Positions 1 through 11,051 of a stretch of 64,000 nucleotides of DNA are shown here, piece after piece. This stretch comes from Pratylenchus scribneri (Eukaryota > Nematoda > Chromadorea > Rhabditida > Pratylenchidae): the NCBI GenBank assembly GCA_030063045.1, contig JAQSEB010000091.1:1178001-1242000 (forward strand), written 5' to 3'. The translations under genes were made by a program, and so were the position numbers. How positions within the stretch are numbered: position 1 is the first letter of the stretch; every line of letters begins with the position of its first letter. The notes under the pieces were generated by a model. That model was not told the DNA's origin and made no database searches. It was given only the letters and a program-made list of their open reading frames with translations.

Positions 1-1
1 G

Positions 2-520
2 ATGCAATTTTGGAGTATTTTCGAAGCCTCAATAGACTCAGATAAAACAATACCCGAAGTTCAAAAGTTAGCTTACTTGTTATCGTGTATGAAAGATGAT
101 GCTGAAATAGACCTCAAAGGATATACAGTGACAGTTGGGAATTATAAAATTGTTAAGGACCATCTTATCAAAAGATTTGGTGACATGGAAACATTTAAAT
201 CGAACTTATATAAGGAATTGGGAGAAATTCATTCTAAGACTCCAAAGACAATTGATGTTAGAAAAATGACTAGCGAATGCACGCGAATTTTGAATCAATT
301 GGAACAAGCAGGTGAAAATGTGAATGTAACGGTAATTCAAGAAATAATTATGGAAAAATTCCCAAAATGGTTATTACTAGAAATAATACAGGAAAAAAGA
401 AACATTGCTGACTTCAACACAACAAAATTGATTGAATTAGCTGACAAATTTTTGAAGCAAAGAGAAATGGTTTGGCAGATGAGAAACGACAAAAGAGAAT
501 TAAGCGGATTTGATGAATAA
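2..520 (+). mobile_element. BEL/Pao-type retrotransposon gag fragment (DUF1759-like)
   Basis: An open frame enters from the left window edge and stops at 520. The protein (172 aa visible) starts with FWSIFEASID, followed by an LAYLLSCMKDDA segment and a helical, charged stretch to the end. This is the pattern of the DUF1759 gag region of BEL/Pao LTR retrotransposons (family knowledge). No CCHC knuckle, protease or reverse transcriptase follows: the frame ends and a putative 3' LTR begins about 30 bases later. The copy therefore seems internally deleted or non-autonomous. The part left of the window cannot be judged. Confidence 0.75.
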
Positions 521-548
521 TATGGAAAAAATATCTTCTCGGGGCGGA

Positions 549-1003
549 ATGTCGAAAAATATTTCGAATTAAAATATTTAATTTATCCTTTCCTTTAATT
601 CCCATTATTATTCAATTATTAGTCATATTATTTCATAATTTCCTTTCCTATTTTAGTCTCAATTTAGCATATCCATGTGCACCTGTCCACGTGCACTTTT
701 CCCTTCCTTCTTTTGTGCCCCTCTTCCTCCCTCATCTATCCACGTGCTAATCCATTAGCATGTCTCTTCTTCCCTTCAATTGTTCCCTTCTTTCCTTATG
801 TCCACATGCTTATTCTCGCATTCCATTCTCGCGCGGCGCCCTATATAAAGCCGCCTTGATCCCTCTGGCATTAGTCCCATTCATTCCCCAATTCCCAATT
901 ATTCCTTTGAACCCAACTTTCCATTCATCCAATATTTATTCCACATGTATTTTAATTAAAAATAAATAAATATATTTTATTCCTTTTCCAAACATTTCCA
1001 AAC
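549..1003 (+). repeat. Putative 3' LTR of the BEL/Pao-type element
   Basis: Directly after the gag stop lies a purine-rich stretch (CGGGGCGGAA) that could be a polypurine tract, then TGTCGAAAAATATTTCG, a plausible LTR start. The region has a TATA-like box (CTATATAAAG, about 841-850), repeated CCACGTGC or near copies upstream of it, and an AT-rich end near TTTCCAAACA at about 1003. TG...CA ends and promoter layout fit an LTR. The partner LTR is outside the window, so both boundaries are inferred. Confidence 0.4.
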
Positions 1004-1119
1004 ACAAGGTCTTAGGATTTCATTGGGGAAATTCTAAGACATTGAATTCGTGGATTTTTAAGTTGATAACATATTCTTTTGGCCTTATAAATTGCCCTCA
1101 AAAGTCAAAACCAACCAAC

Positions 1120-4100
1120 TGCCGGCGGCTGATATTGTTGGCATCCACTGCTGGGTCGACGCCAATAGAACAATTGGCAACGGAATTTGGCAAATTTGCA
1201 ACATAAGTGATAAGGGGCATAATCGTGATGGAATGCGGAGAGACCGGGAACCTAAAATTTAAATATTTTATTTTAATATTTTGTGAAATCACCTCAAATT
1301 GGCCCAAATATGGTTGTGAGCCGAATTCGTAGGCACGAAGTGGGAATCCCGGATTGTAATGCATATTTTCGATGACTTTGATCACTGGTTGATAGGTGGT
1401 TTGTTGTAGGAAGCCTTCTTGATCATAGCAACAAACTTGTCCATAATGTGTTGGGAAACGACTGTGGAATTTTGGTGATTAAATTGGTTAAATATTAATT
1501 TTGATATATTATTTGAATTGAAAAAAACCGTAATTTTTAATAATAACAATTTCTATTTTTGTAGTATTATTTCTTAAATAAAGACGTTGAAAATAATGAA
1601 ATTGTTATCTAATGTATATGTACATCTTTATAAAAAGTAGCAATAGAATAGAATGGTAAAAAGTAGCAATAGAATAGAATGGTATTTTTGCAATGGTTTA
1701 GTCAAAATAAAGAATGAACGTCTAAACCGATTAATTTTTGGTCCAAAAATTAAAACTAAGTTGGAATTGGCTAAAACCTATGCAAAAACATTATCAAAAG
1801 ATGTGTCTTGATGAGATCCATTAATTGGATACAAGGTTTATGAGTATAATTTTTCTGAACCGTTAAAATCCATTCAACATTTTCAAATTTTCGACAGATT
1901 AAATATTCCCCAATTAAAAAATTCCCACATTCATCTAAACTCACTTCAATCCGCCCTCCTCAAATTGACGTAGGCCCTCACGTGTTGTGAATTGTGCCCC
2001 AGTGCCAGTCCATCCCGAATAGAAAGGGTTTTGATAATTCAAATCGGCCTTTCCCGTATATGAGCCATACACATTTTGGGCACTCATATAGCAATTCTTG
2101 GCGCCAATCATCTCACTGCATGTGATGTCCCGAAATTCTTGTGAGCAACGAGGATGTGGCATAAATCGGCCCAAGTCCAATTTGGCTTGCTTTTCCGTGC
2201 AGGGACAGGAGCTTAAAAAGTGAATATATTATCTCAATTATAGGATTTATCTCAAATTAAAAATTTATTTTTTATATTATTATATTTGCCATCATTAGGG
2301 CAGGATTTTTAGGTAGCAAAAATCGCAAAATAGGTAATGGCAATTTTCTAATGAAATTTTTCCTCAAAAAGTGCCCAAAATAGGTCAAAAAATCACGCCA
2401 AAAACAAGAAATAAATCCTTAAAACTAATATATATATAGGTCAAAAGTCAAAACCTAAAAACCTGGGCCTAAAACTTATAATTTATAAATGCTAGAAAAT
2501 AATTTTTTTCTCTTCATTAAAAATAATGCAGTTGAAAATTCCTATACCCAATAATTCCTCGAAATGGAAATCGAATTTTTATATTTTGGAAACCATTTTT
2601 ATGTAAATTCCACAAATAATATAAAAATGAATGGCATACGCATTTGTTTCCACATCGCGAATGAAATTCCATTGGGCTCCATCTTCATCGTACCAATCAT
2701 GGCACATTTCCTTGGCTTTTTGTTCAACAAACAATTGTCGGGTGTTGGCTTCTTGGTTCGAGAATGTGGTCGTTTGGTATTGCTGTAAATGGGAAAAAAT
2801 TTTAATTTTAATAAAGTTTTATTTATAAAATAATAGTTAATCCCATTAATTTAATCTCTATCTAAATCCTATATATCCAATGGCAAGAAAAATTGTTTTA
2901 ATGGGTTAAAAAGATGAAAATTATGGAAAAATATTGAATGTTAATCAGATTTGAATTACCAATATTAAAATAAAATTCAATTAAATTTCGTAAAAATTTA
3001 GTCTGGGAAAAAAGTTTAGAAAGGAAATAAATTGATTTTTGAGCACTTTTCTTAATTTAATTTCCGATTTTCAATAACCAAAACCTACCGGATTGTCCAT
3101 TGTCCAAAGAAAATGCAATGAAATTGGGGCAGAGACCAAACTGAAAAGTGGATAAAACACATTAAAAATCGGATAATTGCCGGTTTAAACCAACCCGGAA
3201 AGAAGTTGCGGTGCGGTCATCTCATTCGGCCGAACTGGTGCCAACTTCAAATAGCCAAAACGGAATGAATAAAGCTTAAAATTAAATAAAAAATTAGAAA
3301 TATTCCCCCGAATTTGTACATCTTGCATTCGTTCCCAATCATTTAAATACCATTGTTCCACTTGATAAAGATTTATTCGTTCCTCTTGTGGCCGCCAACG
3401 ATAATCGAGGGTATTTCTGTTTTGATAGGTGCCAAGTCGAGCGAGAACTCGATGTTCGGGGCGGAATTTTTTCAACTGTAAAAGGGGGAAATGTTCATTT
3501 ATTTGAATTCCTTTTTTTGGTCAAATTGTTTTACTTACGGTAATTTTTAAAAATTATTTAATTAGAGGTTAATTTTTGGGGCTTGGAAATATCGGAAAAG
3601 GGGGAATAATATACAATTATAACTTTTTTTGTAATATTGTTCTATAAATTGTTTTAAATAGAATAGAGGTTGATTTTGTTGGATTCAAATAATGGAAAGT
3701 AAATCTAAATAAAATATAAAATTAATTTTGATTTTCGGATCTAACCTAATATCTTATATTGGTTGCTAGCCAAGAGATAACTTGGGGGCATATCACAGAA
3801 AATTCTTTCAATTTTGATTTTTCTAAAACTATTATTTTACTGTTTCGTTTCCAAAAATGCAGACCCAAATTCTTAATGTAATTAGTCGATAGTAATTAGA
3901 AAAAATGAACGAGAAGGGGAGGGGTTTATTCCGTTGAATTCTTTTTAAATTTTTGTTTGCCCTAAAAAATGTTCCAATGTTTTTAGCCCACCTTATCGTC
4001 CTTGAATTCTTTGTAGCCGATCACATATAAACCCAATTGGACTGCATAAAGTGCATCGTCGCTTAGCCTCACGGTTTGATCCAAATAATTCAAATCGGGG

Positions 4101-5265
4101 TTAGTGAAATTGCGCGGATACCAGCTAATCGGCATCACCTTTAAATTATTTGAAAAGGATAAAGGATTTATTATTTTACTTGATATGGATTCGGGTTTCG
4201 CCACCAATCGTAAATATTTCCAATATCCAATCGCATTGGATCCAAAGTAGGGGGCACAAAATATACATAACCCACATAGGCTTTTTCGTCCATTGCTTTG
4301 CCTAAAATATAGAAATAAAAATTATTTTAATTAATTTTATAATTAAGAAACTAGCCAGTTTGAGGCTGGAAGAACACTGTTTTGGTGCCCCAATCGTAAA
4401 TGCGTGGTAAATTGCATCGGGCCACGGATGGATTCAGAACCATGCAGGAGGCAGTCTGTTTGGAAATGAATGTTTAAAATTTAAATTTATATGTATTTAC
4501 CATTCGTTGTTCAATCATCAAAATGTATGTTTGGGTTCGATCCAAACACATTGCATTGATGTCGATGGTCATTTCGCCCAACATGTTCACAATGTTCGGG
4601 TATATTAGCATTGGGTCTATGTTAATAAATTTATTTTGATAATTATAATTATTAATTAGAGTTTGGATTTTTAGGTTTTGAGCATTTATTTTCTTGATTT
4701 TGATTGACTATTTTTTTTGCATTTTTCTAATGAAATATTCCTTCAAATAAGTGACAAAATATCAAAATTTCAGTCCAAAAATTCTCCAAAACTCACAAGT
4801 TCCTCCAGTTTTGTTTGAACATCCTCCCGGCCGTACAACATCGTCGACACGGAACATGTACCTTCCCCGAACCATATGCGGAACTCCGGAACGTTGGGCC
4901 AAAATTTTGGGTGTATTTTTGTACAATTGGGTTGGATCAACGTCAACATAGCCAGTGTGATTGCCGCCATTGAAAAGTGCCTGTAGAAATGAAAAATTTA
5001 CTACAAAAATTGAACACAATTTTTAGATCTGTGATGATGATGATTGATGAATGATCCATTTTTATGTTTATTTTGTCTATTTTCCAGAAAGATTTAATTT
5101 CGCCTATTCCCTATTTTCCAGGAATCTTATTATTATTACCATTATAAAAACAATGGAGTTATTAAGGACAAAAAATACTAAATACATTAGTTAGGTTTAG
5201 GCTTTTATCAATAAATATGACTAAAATTTTAATGTTTTTATTACATTTTGCGAAAAATTTTCGCT

Positions 5266-5297
<32 letters not shown>

Positions 5298-5308
5298 AAC
5301 TAACCCCG

Positions 5309-5343
<35 letters not shown>

Positions 5344-7216
5344 AGCTAACACTAGTGGAATGGAAATATCAATAAACATTTTCCATTTTTTTCTTTTCTA
5401 AAATTATTCATAGAGTGAAAAGGTCGATGACGAATAATCAAATGGCCTAATTTAAAATATTCAATATAGTGCTTATGAAAGGAAAAATGCAATCAAAATA
5501 AATGAATTCTATATAAAAAATCCTTCCTATTCTCACCCGACATCGTCCACTCCGAGAATTGGCACGAAAGTCGGCGGCATCAAAGCCCAATTTGTCATAG
5601 TTAATTATCACATAACTGAGTCGGCCAGGTTGATCAGTTAGCCAAACAACTTGATATGTGGCCAATTGGCCGGCATCCAAATCGGAACGTCCCGAAACGG
5701 CGGAGGCCGTATTGAACCAAGTGACCACTACGGCGGCATCGGCACGAAATGCAGAAGCACCGGCTACGCCCTCTAAAAATGAGAATTAAACTAAAAATTC
5801 CGATTTTTTAACCAACCCTGAAGCCAACGCATCATTTCATCGAGAAAATAATCGCTATTCGCATCGCAACGGACATAGGAACCAGCCGTACTTGGACAAG
5901 CCTAATATGGCAAAATAAAGAATTTATTGTGAGAATAATTTTTAAAATAATAATAAAATTTAAATTCATTTAAAGGATAAAAGGATAGCGTTTTATTATC
6001 AAAAGTGACGTTAAAATTTATTTAATTAATGTTTAAGCATTTTTTGGAATTTTTTATAAGATATTGAAAATTTTAAGGACTTAAAAATAAATTTATCAAA
6101 TCTAAATGCAAATTGTTTTTAAATCTACCTGAGATGGGGACATTCCGAAGAAGGCTGACTGAGCAATGGTTCCATCCGGATTCAGATTTGTGCCCGCCCC
6201 TCGGCCAAATAAACTTTGACGCATCATCAAACGGAAGAAGACACCGGTGCGAAGGCCGGGGATTGCATCTTGTGTTATCTGCAAATTAAGGGAAATTAAA
6301 ATTAAATTTGGGTTAATGTATAATTGATTCTTGTATATTACTAATTAATTGTGTAAATGATTAAATTTTTCGGGTATTTTAAATAAATTTCTACCTGTTG
6401 TTTGCACAAATATGGAGCAATCATCGCTGGATCTTGCACTCGAGGCCAATCAGTGGAGTCAGGTCCAACATTGATGGTTGGGCCTTGGTCGAGTACGGTG
6501 GCGAATGCCATGTAGCCATTTACGGAAATCTGTGATTGAGGGAATTTCATTATTTTAATTATAGAATATTTTTGTTCGGATAAAGAAAATATTTTTGGTA
6601 TTAGTTAAAGGCTTAAAATAAAAAAATTAGAAATTTTTAATTTATTTTTTTTCGATAAAATCATTAAAAATTTAAACATTTCCATTTTAATATTTAAATT
6701 AATTTTTTTTATCATTTTCTTACGGTTGTATAATTGTAAAGGCCTCCATAGAATGGGAAGAAGAGATGCAAGTCGATGGTTTGGCCGGAGGTGAGAAAAC
6801 CCGGTGCAACTTCCAAATCGCCATTTTCCGGTCCAAATGGTACCAAATTAACTTAATGTTTAAAAATTTTAATAAATTTACCAAAGGAACAGGATATTCA
6901 ATCATTTCAAACCCAAAAATAATTGCTAATTTAATTCCCCTAAAATTGCCCCAATATTCTTACCGCCATAATATAAATTTGAGCCGGTCCCAGTGAAAAG
7001 CAAATTGGAAGGAGCCCCCGGCGCAATTGCCGGCCCACCCTGAGGCTGTGGCTGTTGACGAGGTGGCAAAGGTGGTGGCGGAATGCCGCCAATTGTACCT
7101 CCTCCGCCAATCATTTGTGCCTTCGTTGATGGAAATTGAAAGAAGAGAAGAATTGTGGTGAAGGATGCCAACAGCAAAATTGGAGCACTCCCACCCAGAT
7201 GCCAATGGAGAGGCAT
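1120..7216 (-). CDS. Mesh/SUSD2-like NIDO-AMOP surface protein, 3' end missing
   Basis: Eighteen exons join in frame to 885 aa: 7216-6964, 6851-6724, 6529-6395, 6278-6129, 5901-5817, 5772-5537, 4980-4797, 4616-4501, 4455-4356, 4301-4180, 4138-3992, 3475-3320, 3274-3195, 3140-3089, 2782-2640, 2211-1945, 1461-1293, 1251-1120. Residues 1-34 are a signal peptide followed by a Pro/Gly-rich linker. Residues 85-330 form a nidogen (NIDO) domain (LVPFGPENGD, then ISVNGYMAF). A Mesh-type middle follows (YLNDWERMQD; SAPISLHFLW), then an AMOP domain from about 672 (ASCPCTEKQA, CCYDQEG, CCKFAKFRC). Drosophila Mesh, human SUSD2 and the C. elegans family member K03H1.5 continue into VWD, Sushi and a membrane helix. 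Those exons are absent here: the last donor would be GTTGGT at 1119, and a retrotransposon lies beyond. The gene is either truncated or has a TE-filled intron running off the window. Confidence 0.85.
1632..1683. repeat. Perfect 26-bp tandem duplication
   Basis: Two adjacent identical copies of a 26-base unit (starting AAAAAGTAGCAATAG) at 1632-1657 and 1658-1683, inside intron 16 of the NIDO-AMOP gene. Confidence 0.95.
5262..5346 (-). tRNA. tRNA-Asn (GTT) with an 11-nt anticodon-loop intron
   Basis: The minus strand reads a full cloverleaf. The acceptor stem is GCTTCCG/CGGGAGC, the A box TGGCGCAATCGG, the anticodon stem TTCGG/CCGAA, and the T arm GGTGG-TTCAAGC-CCACC. The loop reads CTGTTA, then about 11 extra bases (CGGGGTTAGTT), then A, giving anticodon GTT with an intron after position 37, the canonical site. 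It lies in intron 6 of the NIDO-AMOP gene, on the same strand. All stems pair with only one G-T, so it looks functional. Confidence 0.85.
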
Positions 7217-8758
7217 CTTTTACACTGAAATTGTATGTGTGGAATTCATATTAAGCATTTGATGGAAAATTTGTACTGGAATTTATTTGCTTTGCGTGAA
7301 AATTTTTGAATGGTAAAAATGGACCAGGCCAAAATGTTCACTAAAGACGTGAATGATGTCTTTTAATTAACCCTTTTAATGACCAATCGGATTTTGCGGG
7401 GAATCCTACAGCCCCAATCATTTGGCTAATTAGTTATTGGAAAAGTGCAAGTAATTTGGGCCATCATCATTCTGCGATGAGGTGGTTCATTTTGTGTTTA
7501 TGGCCAAATGCAAGGAGAAGCAGCCGTGAGGAATTCACGATGGCTACTTTCGAGTTTGCGCGAGCGGACCCTCTCAATGGGAGCAAAGGGAAAAGTGGAG
7601 AGAGGATGAGAATTGAATGAGTGGATAAATGAGTCAGCGTACCTGACTGGCAGCAACAGATGGTCAATTTAAGGGAGAAAAGCCAATTCGGTAATAAGCT
7701 CACCATGTTTTCTCTAATAAAGGTAATGTTAACGTGTATTGTAATGCAACTTTTTTGAGATAATTTAATGTATTATTTAATATATATTGAATTATTAAAG
7801 TGGGATCTACATAAAAGGATAAAAGTGAGGCGAAGTGAGGAAAATTATTCAAATCTTTCTAATATGATAAAGAATTTAGATAGGGGGTGGGATGGCAAAT
7901 TGACTCCTAAATAAGTTGAGTCTATTTTGGTCGCCAACGGCTGCTGGATAGATCCGGGAGCCATATGGCCAAGTGGACAGAGGACAAGAATTTGGCGGAG
8001 GTCGCGCTACCGCTGCTGACTCCCCCGTGTGGCCAATGGTCAAATTTTATTCGCGGACTTCCTACTGAATATTTCTTTATATTTGCGCGCATTTGTTTTG
8101 GCTCTAGGGGGTTTTGTGTGTACATTGTGTGTTTGGGGTGGTGGCTTTGTTTGAACAACGGAATTGAAGAGGGGGGTGAAAGGGATAAAGTAGGCATTTC
8201 GGCTACCGGTCAAAATTTTGTCCGTAAATTTTCCAACTAATTCCGTCTACTCTGAATTGGTGGGACCAAAATTTTGGAATTTTTGAGTAAAATTTGGTCA
8301 GAAATTCCCTTGAATTTAAGGCAAATTATTTCAAAATCCTAATAACTTTTGTCTGTATTATTCTTGGGTTTTAAAATAAATAAGGCTCGCCTTAAAATTG
8401 GTGCGAAGAGACATCCTCCAACTTTCCAGCCGAATTGGCATTGTTTGGCAAATGTGGACAGCATTTATTATTCATGGCATTTTCGTTGATTTTAATGGAA
8501 ATTAAATTAAAAAACATAATTAAAAATAAAATATTAAGTAATACTTGTAAAAAGGAAAAAAAATATTTTCAAATCTTTATTAAAAGTTTTATTCTCAGGA
8601 ATTTGATAATTTACACGTAGTGTTTATAAGTGAAAAGTTTAAAAATGTGTTTATAAACAAAAATTATTCGGGGAGATGGAAGAATTTTGAATGGCACAGA
8701 AAAAAGCAAATTTGCTTTACAAAAATCATCATATGGAGGTACATTAAAATTGGTTTTG
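7217..8758. other. Intergenic, no gene recognised
   Basis: About 1.5 kb between the start of the NIDO-AMOP gene (minus) and the 3' end of the coiled-coil gene (minus). Short open frames at 7467-7706 and 7922-8240 resemble no family and lack convincing splice or codon structure. It probably holds the promoter of the NIDO-AMOP gene. Confidence 0.6.
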
Positions 8759-10404
8759 TTAAACTAATTCTGGCGGCCCTTCCTCAATTGAAACGAAAGG
8801 CATAAACAGGGCCAATTGGAATTGGAAGTCACCGCCGCCCTCTTCAGCCGGAATCACTTTGTAGAGGCCCGTATTTTCCAGAAAATTCAGGAAAAATTGC
8901 ACGAAGAGAAATAGCTTGAGCAAACCCATTAACAGAAGTTTTGACCATCTGAAAAAAATAATTTAAATTTATATTAATAAATTTAAAATTTAATAGGCTT
9001 CTTATTAGACCTCCCAACATTCCTAATTTTCAAATTATTGCCCTAATAATCACCCACCGAAATGCTTTCGACATTGAATTCATTTGGACATTTCCATCCT
9101 CATTTTGATGCACTTTATTCTCTTCGATTTCTTCGGGTTTCTCTTCGATTTCTTCGGGTTTCTCTTCGATTTCTTCGGGTTTCTCTTCGATTTCCTCGGG
9201 TTTCTCCTCAATTACTTCCTTCTTTTCCTCATTTTGCTCGGCATTCTTCTCATTTTGCTCCTCTTCCTCTTCATTCTCCACATTTTCCTCAAATTCCTCC
9301 TCAATTTTCTCCAACTTCGTCACTTCCTTTTGCCCCATCTTTTCCCCGATCTGTTGTTCCATCTTCTTCGCGATTTGTTCCATCTTTTGCTCGACTTTCT
9401 CCTCAATCTTCTCGACTTCCTCATCAATTTTCTCGACCTTCTCCTCAATTTTCCCGATTTTCTCCTCAATCTCCGTTTTCTCTTCTTTTTGCTTTTCCTC
9501 AATTTGTTTCATCTTCTTTTCGAATTGTTCCATTCTTTGCTCAATTTGCTCAGTTTTCTCATCGATGTGCTCCTCCGGATTCAATCCAAATGAAATGCCA
9601 GAATCGTGTTTGTGTTTGGAAGAAGATTGCTCCAGACCAAAAGGGTTGTCGTGTTGAATTGGAGTTGAAAAGTTGAAAGGCGATCCTAAATGGGCGGCAT
9701 CATTGTGCGAAGCATTGTTGATGGGCGAGTACTGATGTTGAGGTGGAGGTGGTTGATGTGGAGAGAGGCCCTTTAAATGGTAAAAATTATAATAAGTAAA
9801 ATTTGCATTTTAAATTATTTTTATCCCAGCTAATCCCTATAAACCAGTAGATAATCACAAACCTGCTGATGATCATTGTGAACCATTTCCTTTAAGATTT
9901 TGTTGGCTGACGGCACAAGATTTCCTTTCAATTCGTTCACCAAACGAAACATTTCTTGTTTCTGCTAAAAACTAAATCAATTTTTATAATTCTGACAAAA
10001 AAAACTCACTGAATGGATAGTCTGGATTTGTTCGCGATGAATTTGGTCCGCTTCGTAAAATTTCGAAATTGTTTTCTCTTGACGTAATCTGTCCTTCGTG
10101 ATTTCTTTGATTTGTTCTGCTTGTTCCTGGATTATTTTGCCCTTCTCCTCGTTTATTCTGTCCTTCTCCTCGATTATTTTGTCCTTATCCTCGATTTGCG
10201 AATGTAATTTGTTATTTTCTTCCCACTGTAAATAAAAATCATTTGTTAAAAATGCCGAAAACATAATAAGTAACTTACCAGTTTCAAGAATTGTTCGTTG
10301 CGTTTTTGATCTTCTTCGTGAAGTTCCTCGATATGTTCCAAAAGTTGTTTATATCTTTCTGGATTGTTTGTGAGCTCGTCAATGGTGGGAACTGGAAAAG
10401 TCAT
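8759..10404 (-). CDS. Glu/Lys-rich coiled-coil protein with C-terminal hydrophobic segment
   Basis: Five exons (10404-10279, 10225-10010, 9964-9863, 9770-9058, 8948-8759) join in frame to 448 aa. I do not recognise the family. Residues about 43-114 are heptad-like (repeated IEEKD/INEEK). Exon 3 encodes a helical segment (MFRLVNELKGNL). Exon 4 opens with a Pro/Gln-rich patch (HQPPPPQHQ) and continues as about 150 residues of E/K-rich coiled coil, ending in four tandem EEIEEKP units. The last exon carries a hydrophobic stretch (LLLMGLLKLFLFVQFFLNF) that could be a tail anchor. The first in-frame ATG is 10404. The frame stays open upstream to about 10557 without an ATG, so an upstream exon is possible; an acceptor (ATTTTCAG) lies near 10470. 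Confidence 0.7.
9114..9200. repeat. Tandem 21-bp coding repeat (EEIEEKP)
   Basis: Four nearly identical 21-base units (plus strand TTCTCTTCGATTTCTTCGGG) sit in exon 4 of the coiled-coil gene. They encode EEIEEKP repeats on the minus strand. A recent in-frame slippage expansion is likely. Confidence 0.85.
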
Positions 10405-11051
10405 TGAACACACATCCAATTCAATATTGTTGTTTAAATGAATAGCTTTAATCAGAAAATTTGGATAGCTCTGAAAATATCGATAATTATATTTTACATT
10501 ACTGCTCTGCTGCTCTTGGGTTTCTTGGCTATGTTTTGCTTTCACAAACCATAACAATATGATGAATGATGGATAATTCAGGTATTAGGTTATAGGATGA
10601 TTTACAAATTTACATTTTACTGCTTTTCATCACAAATGTTTAATAACTCCGCCAGTTTAGTTAAATCTAACGTGAAAAGCGCGAAACCGAAAGCAAAAAT
10701 GAAACATTCTTTCTGCATTTTCATCTTTTTTTCACCTTATCTGTCTGCTTGTTATTTATAGGTATATTTTTAATACCGTAAATATTTATGGCATAATGTA
10801 ATTAACGAAAATTTGAAATTATTGAATGACCCTTTTAAAATCTCTCAAAGCTTAAAAGTCAAAAAAGTGCCCAATTAATAACTAATAATAAGTAAAAATT
10901 TACATTGCCATTAGCAAAACCAAATAAAAATATTATAAATATTAAAAAGTTTAAATAATTTTATAATTAAATATTTCAAAAGTTTTATTCTTTTATCAAG
11001 AAACATTCAACATAGTAAACAAAAACTATTAAAAGTGAATAAAATGCAATT
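10405..11051. other. Intergenic, no gene recognised
   Basis: AT-rich spacer between the UTP6-FCF2 gene and the coiled-coil gene, both on the minus strand. It holds the possible 5' extension of the coiled-coil gene (to about 10557) and a GCGCGAAACCGAAAGC motif near 10677. Similar strings occur near other promoters in the window. Confidence 0.5.

Noticed and set aside
6881..6962. Possible extra exon encoding IIFGFEMIEYPVPL between exons 1 and 2 of the NIDO-AMOP gene
   Set aside because: Including it breaks the phase into exon 2; skipping it joins NLYYG to VNLVPFGPENGD in frame, matching the NIDO start.
9062..9676. Plus-strand ORFs rich in Phe/Leu/Ser opposite the coiled-coil exon
   Set aside because: They are the antisense shadow of the Glu/Lys-rich coding exon, whose frame joins its neighbours through good splice sites.
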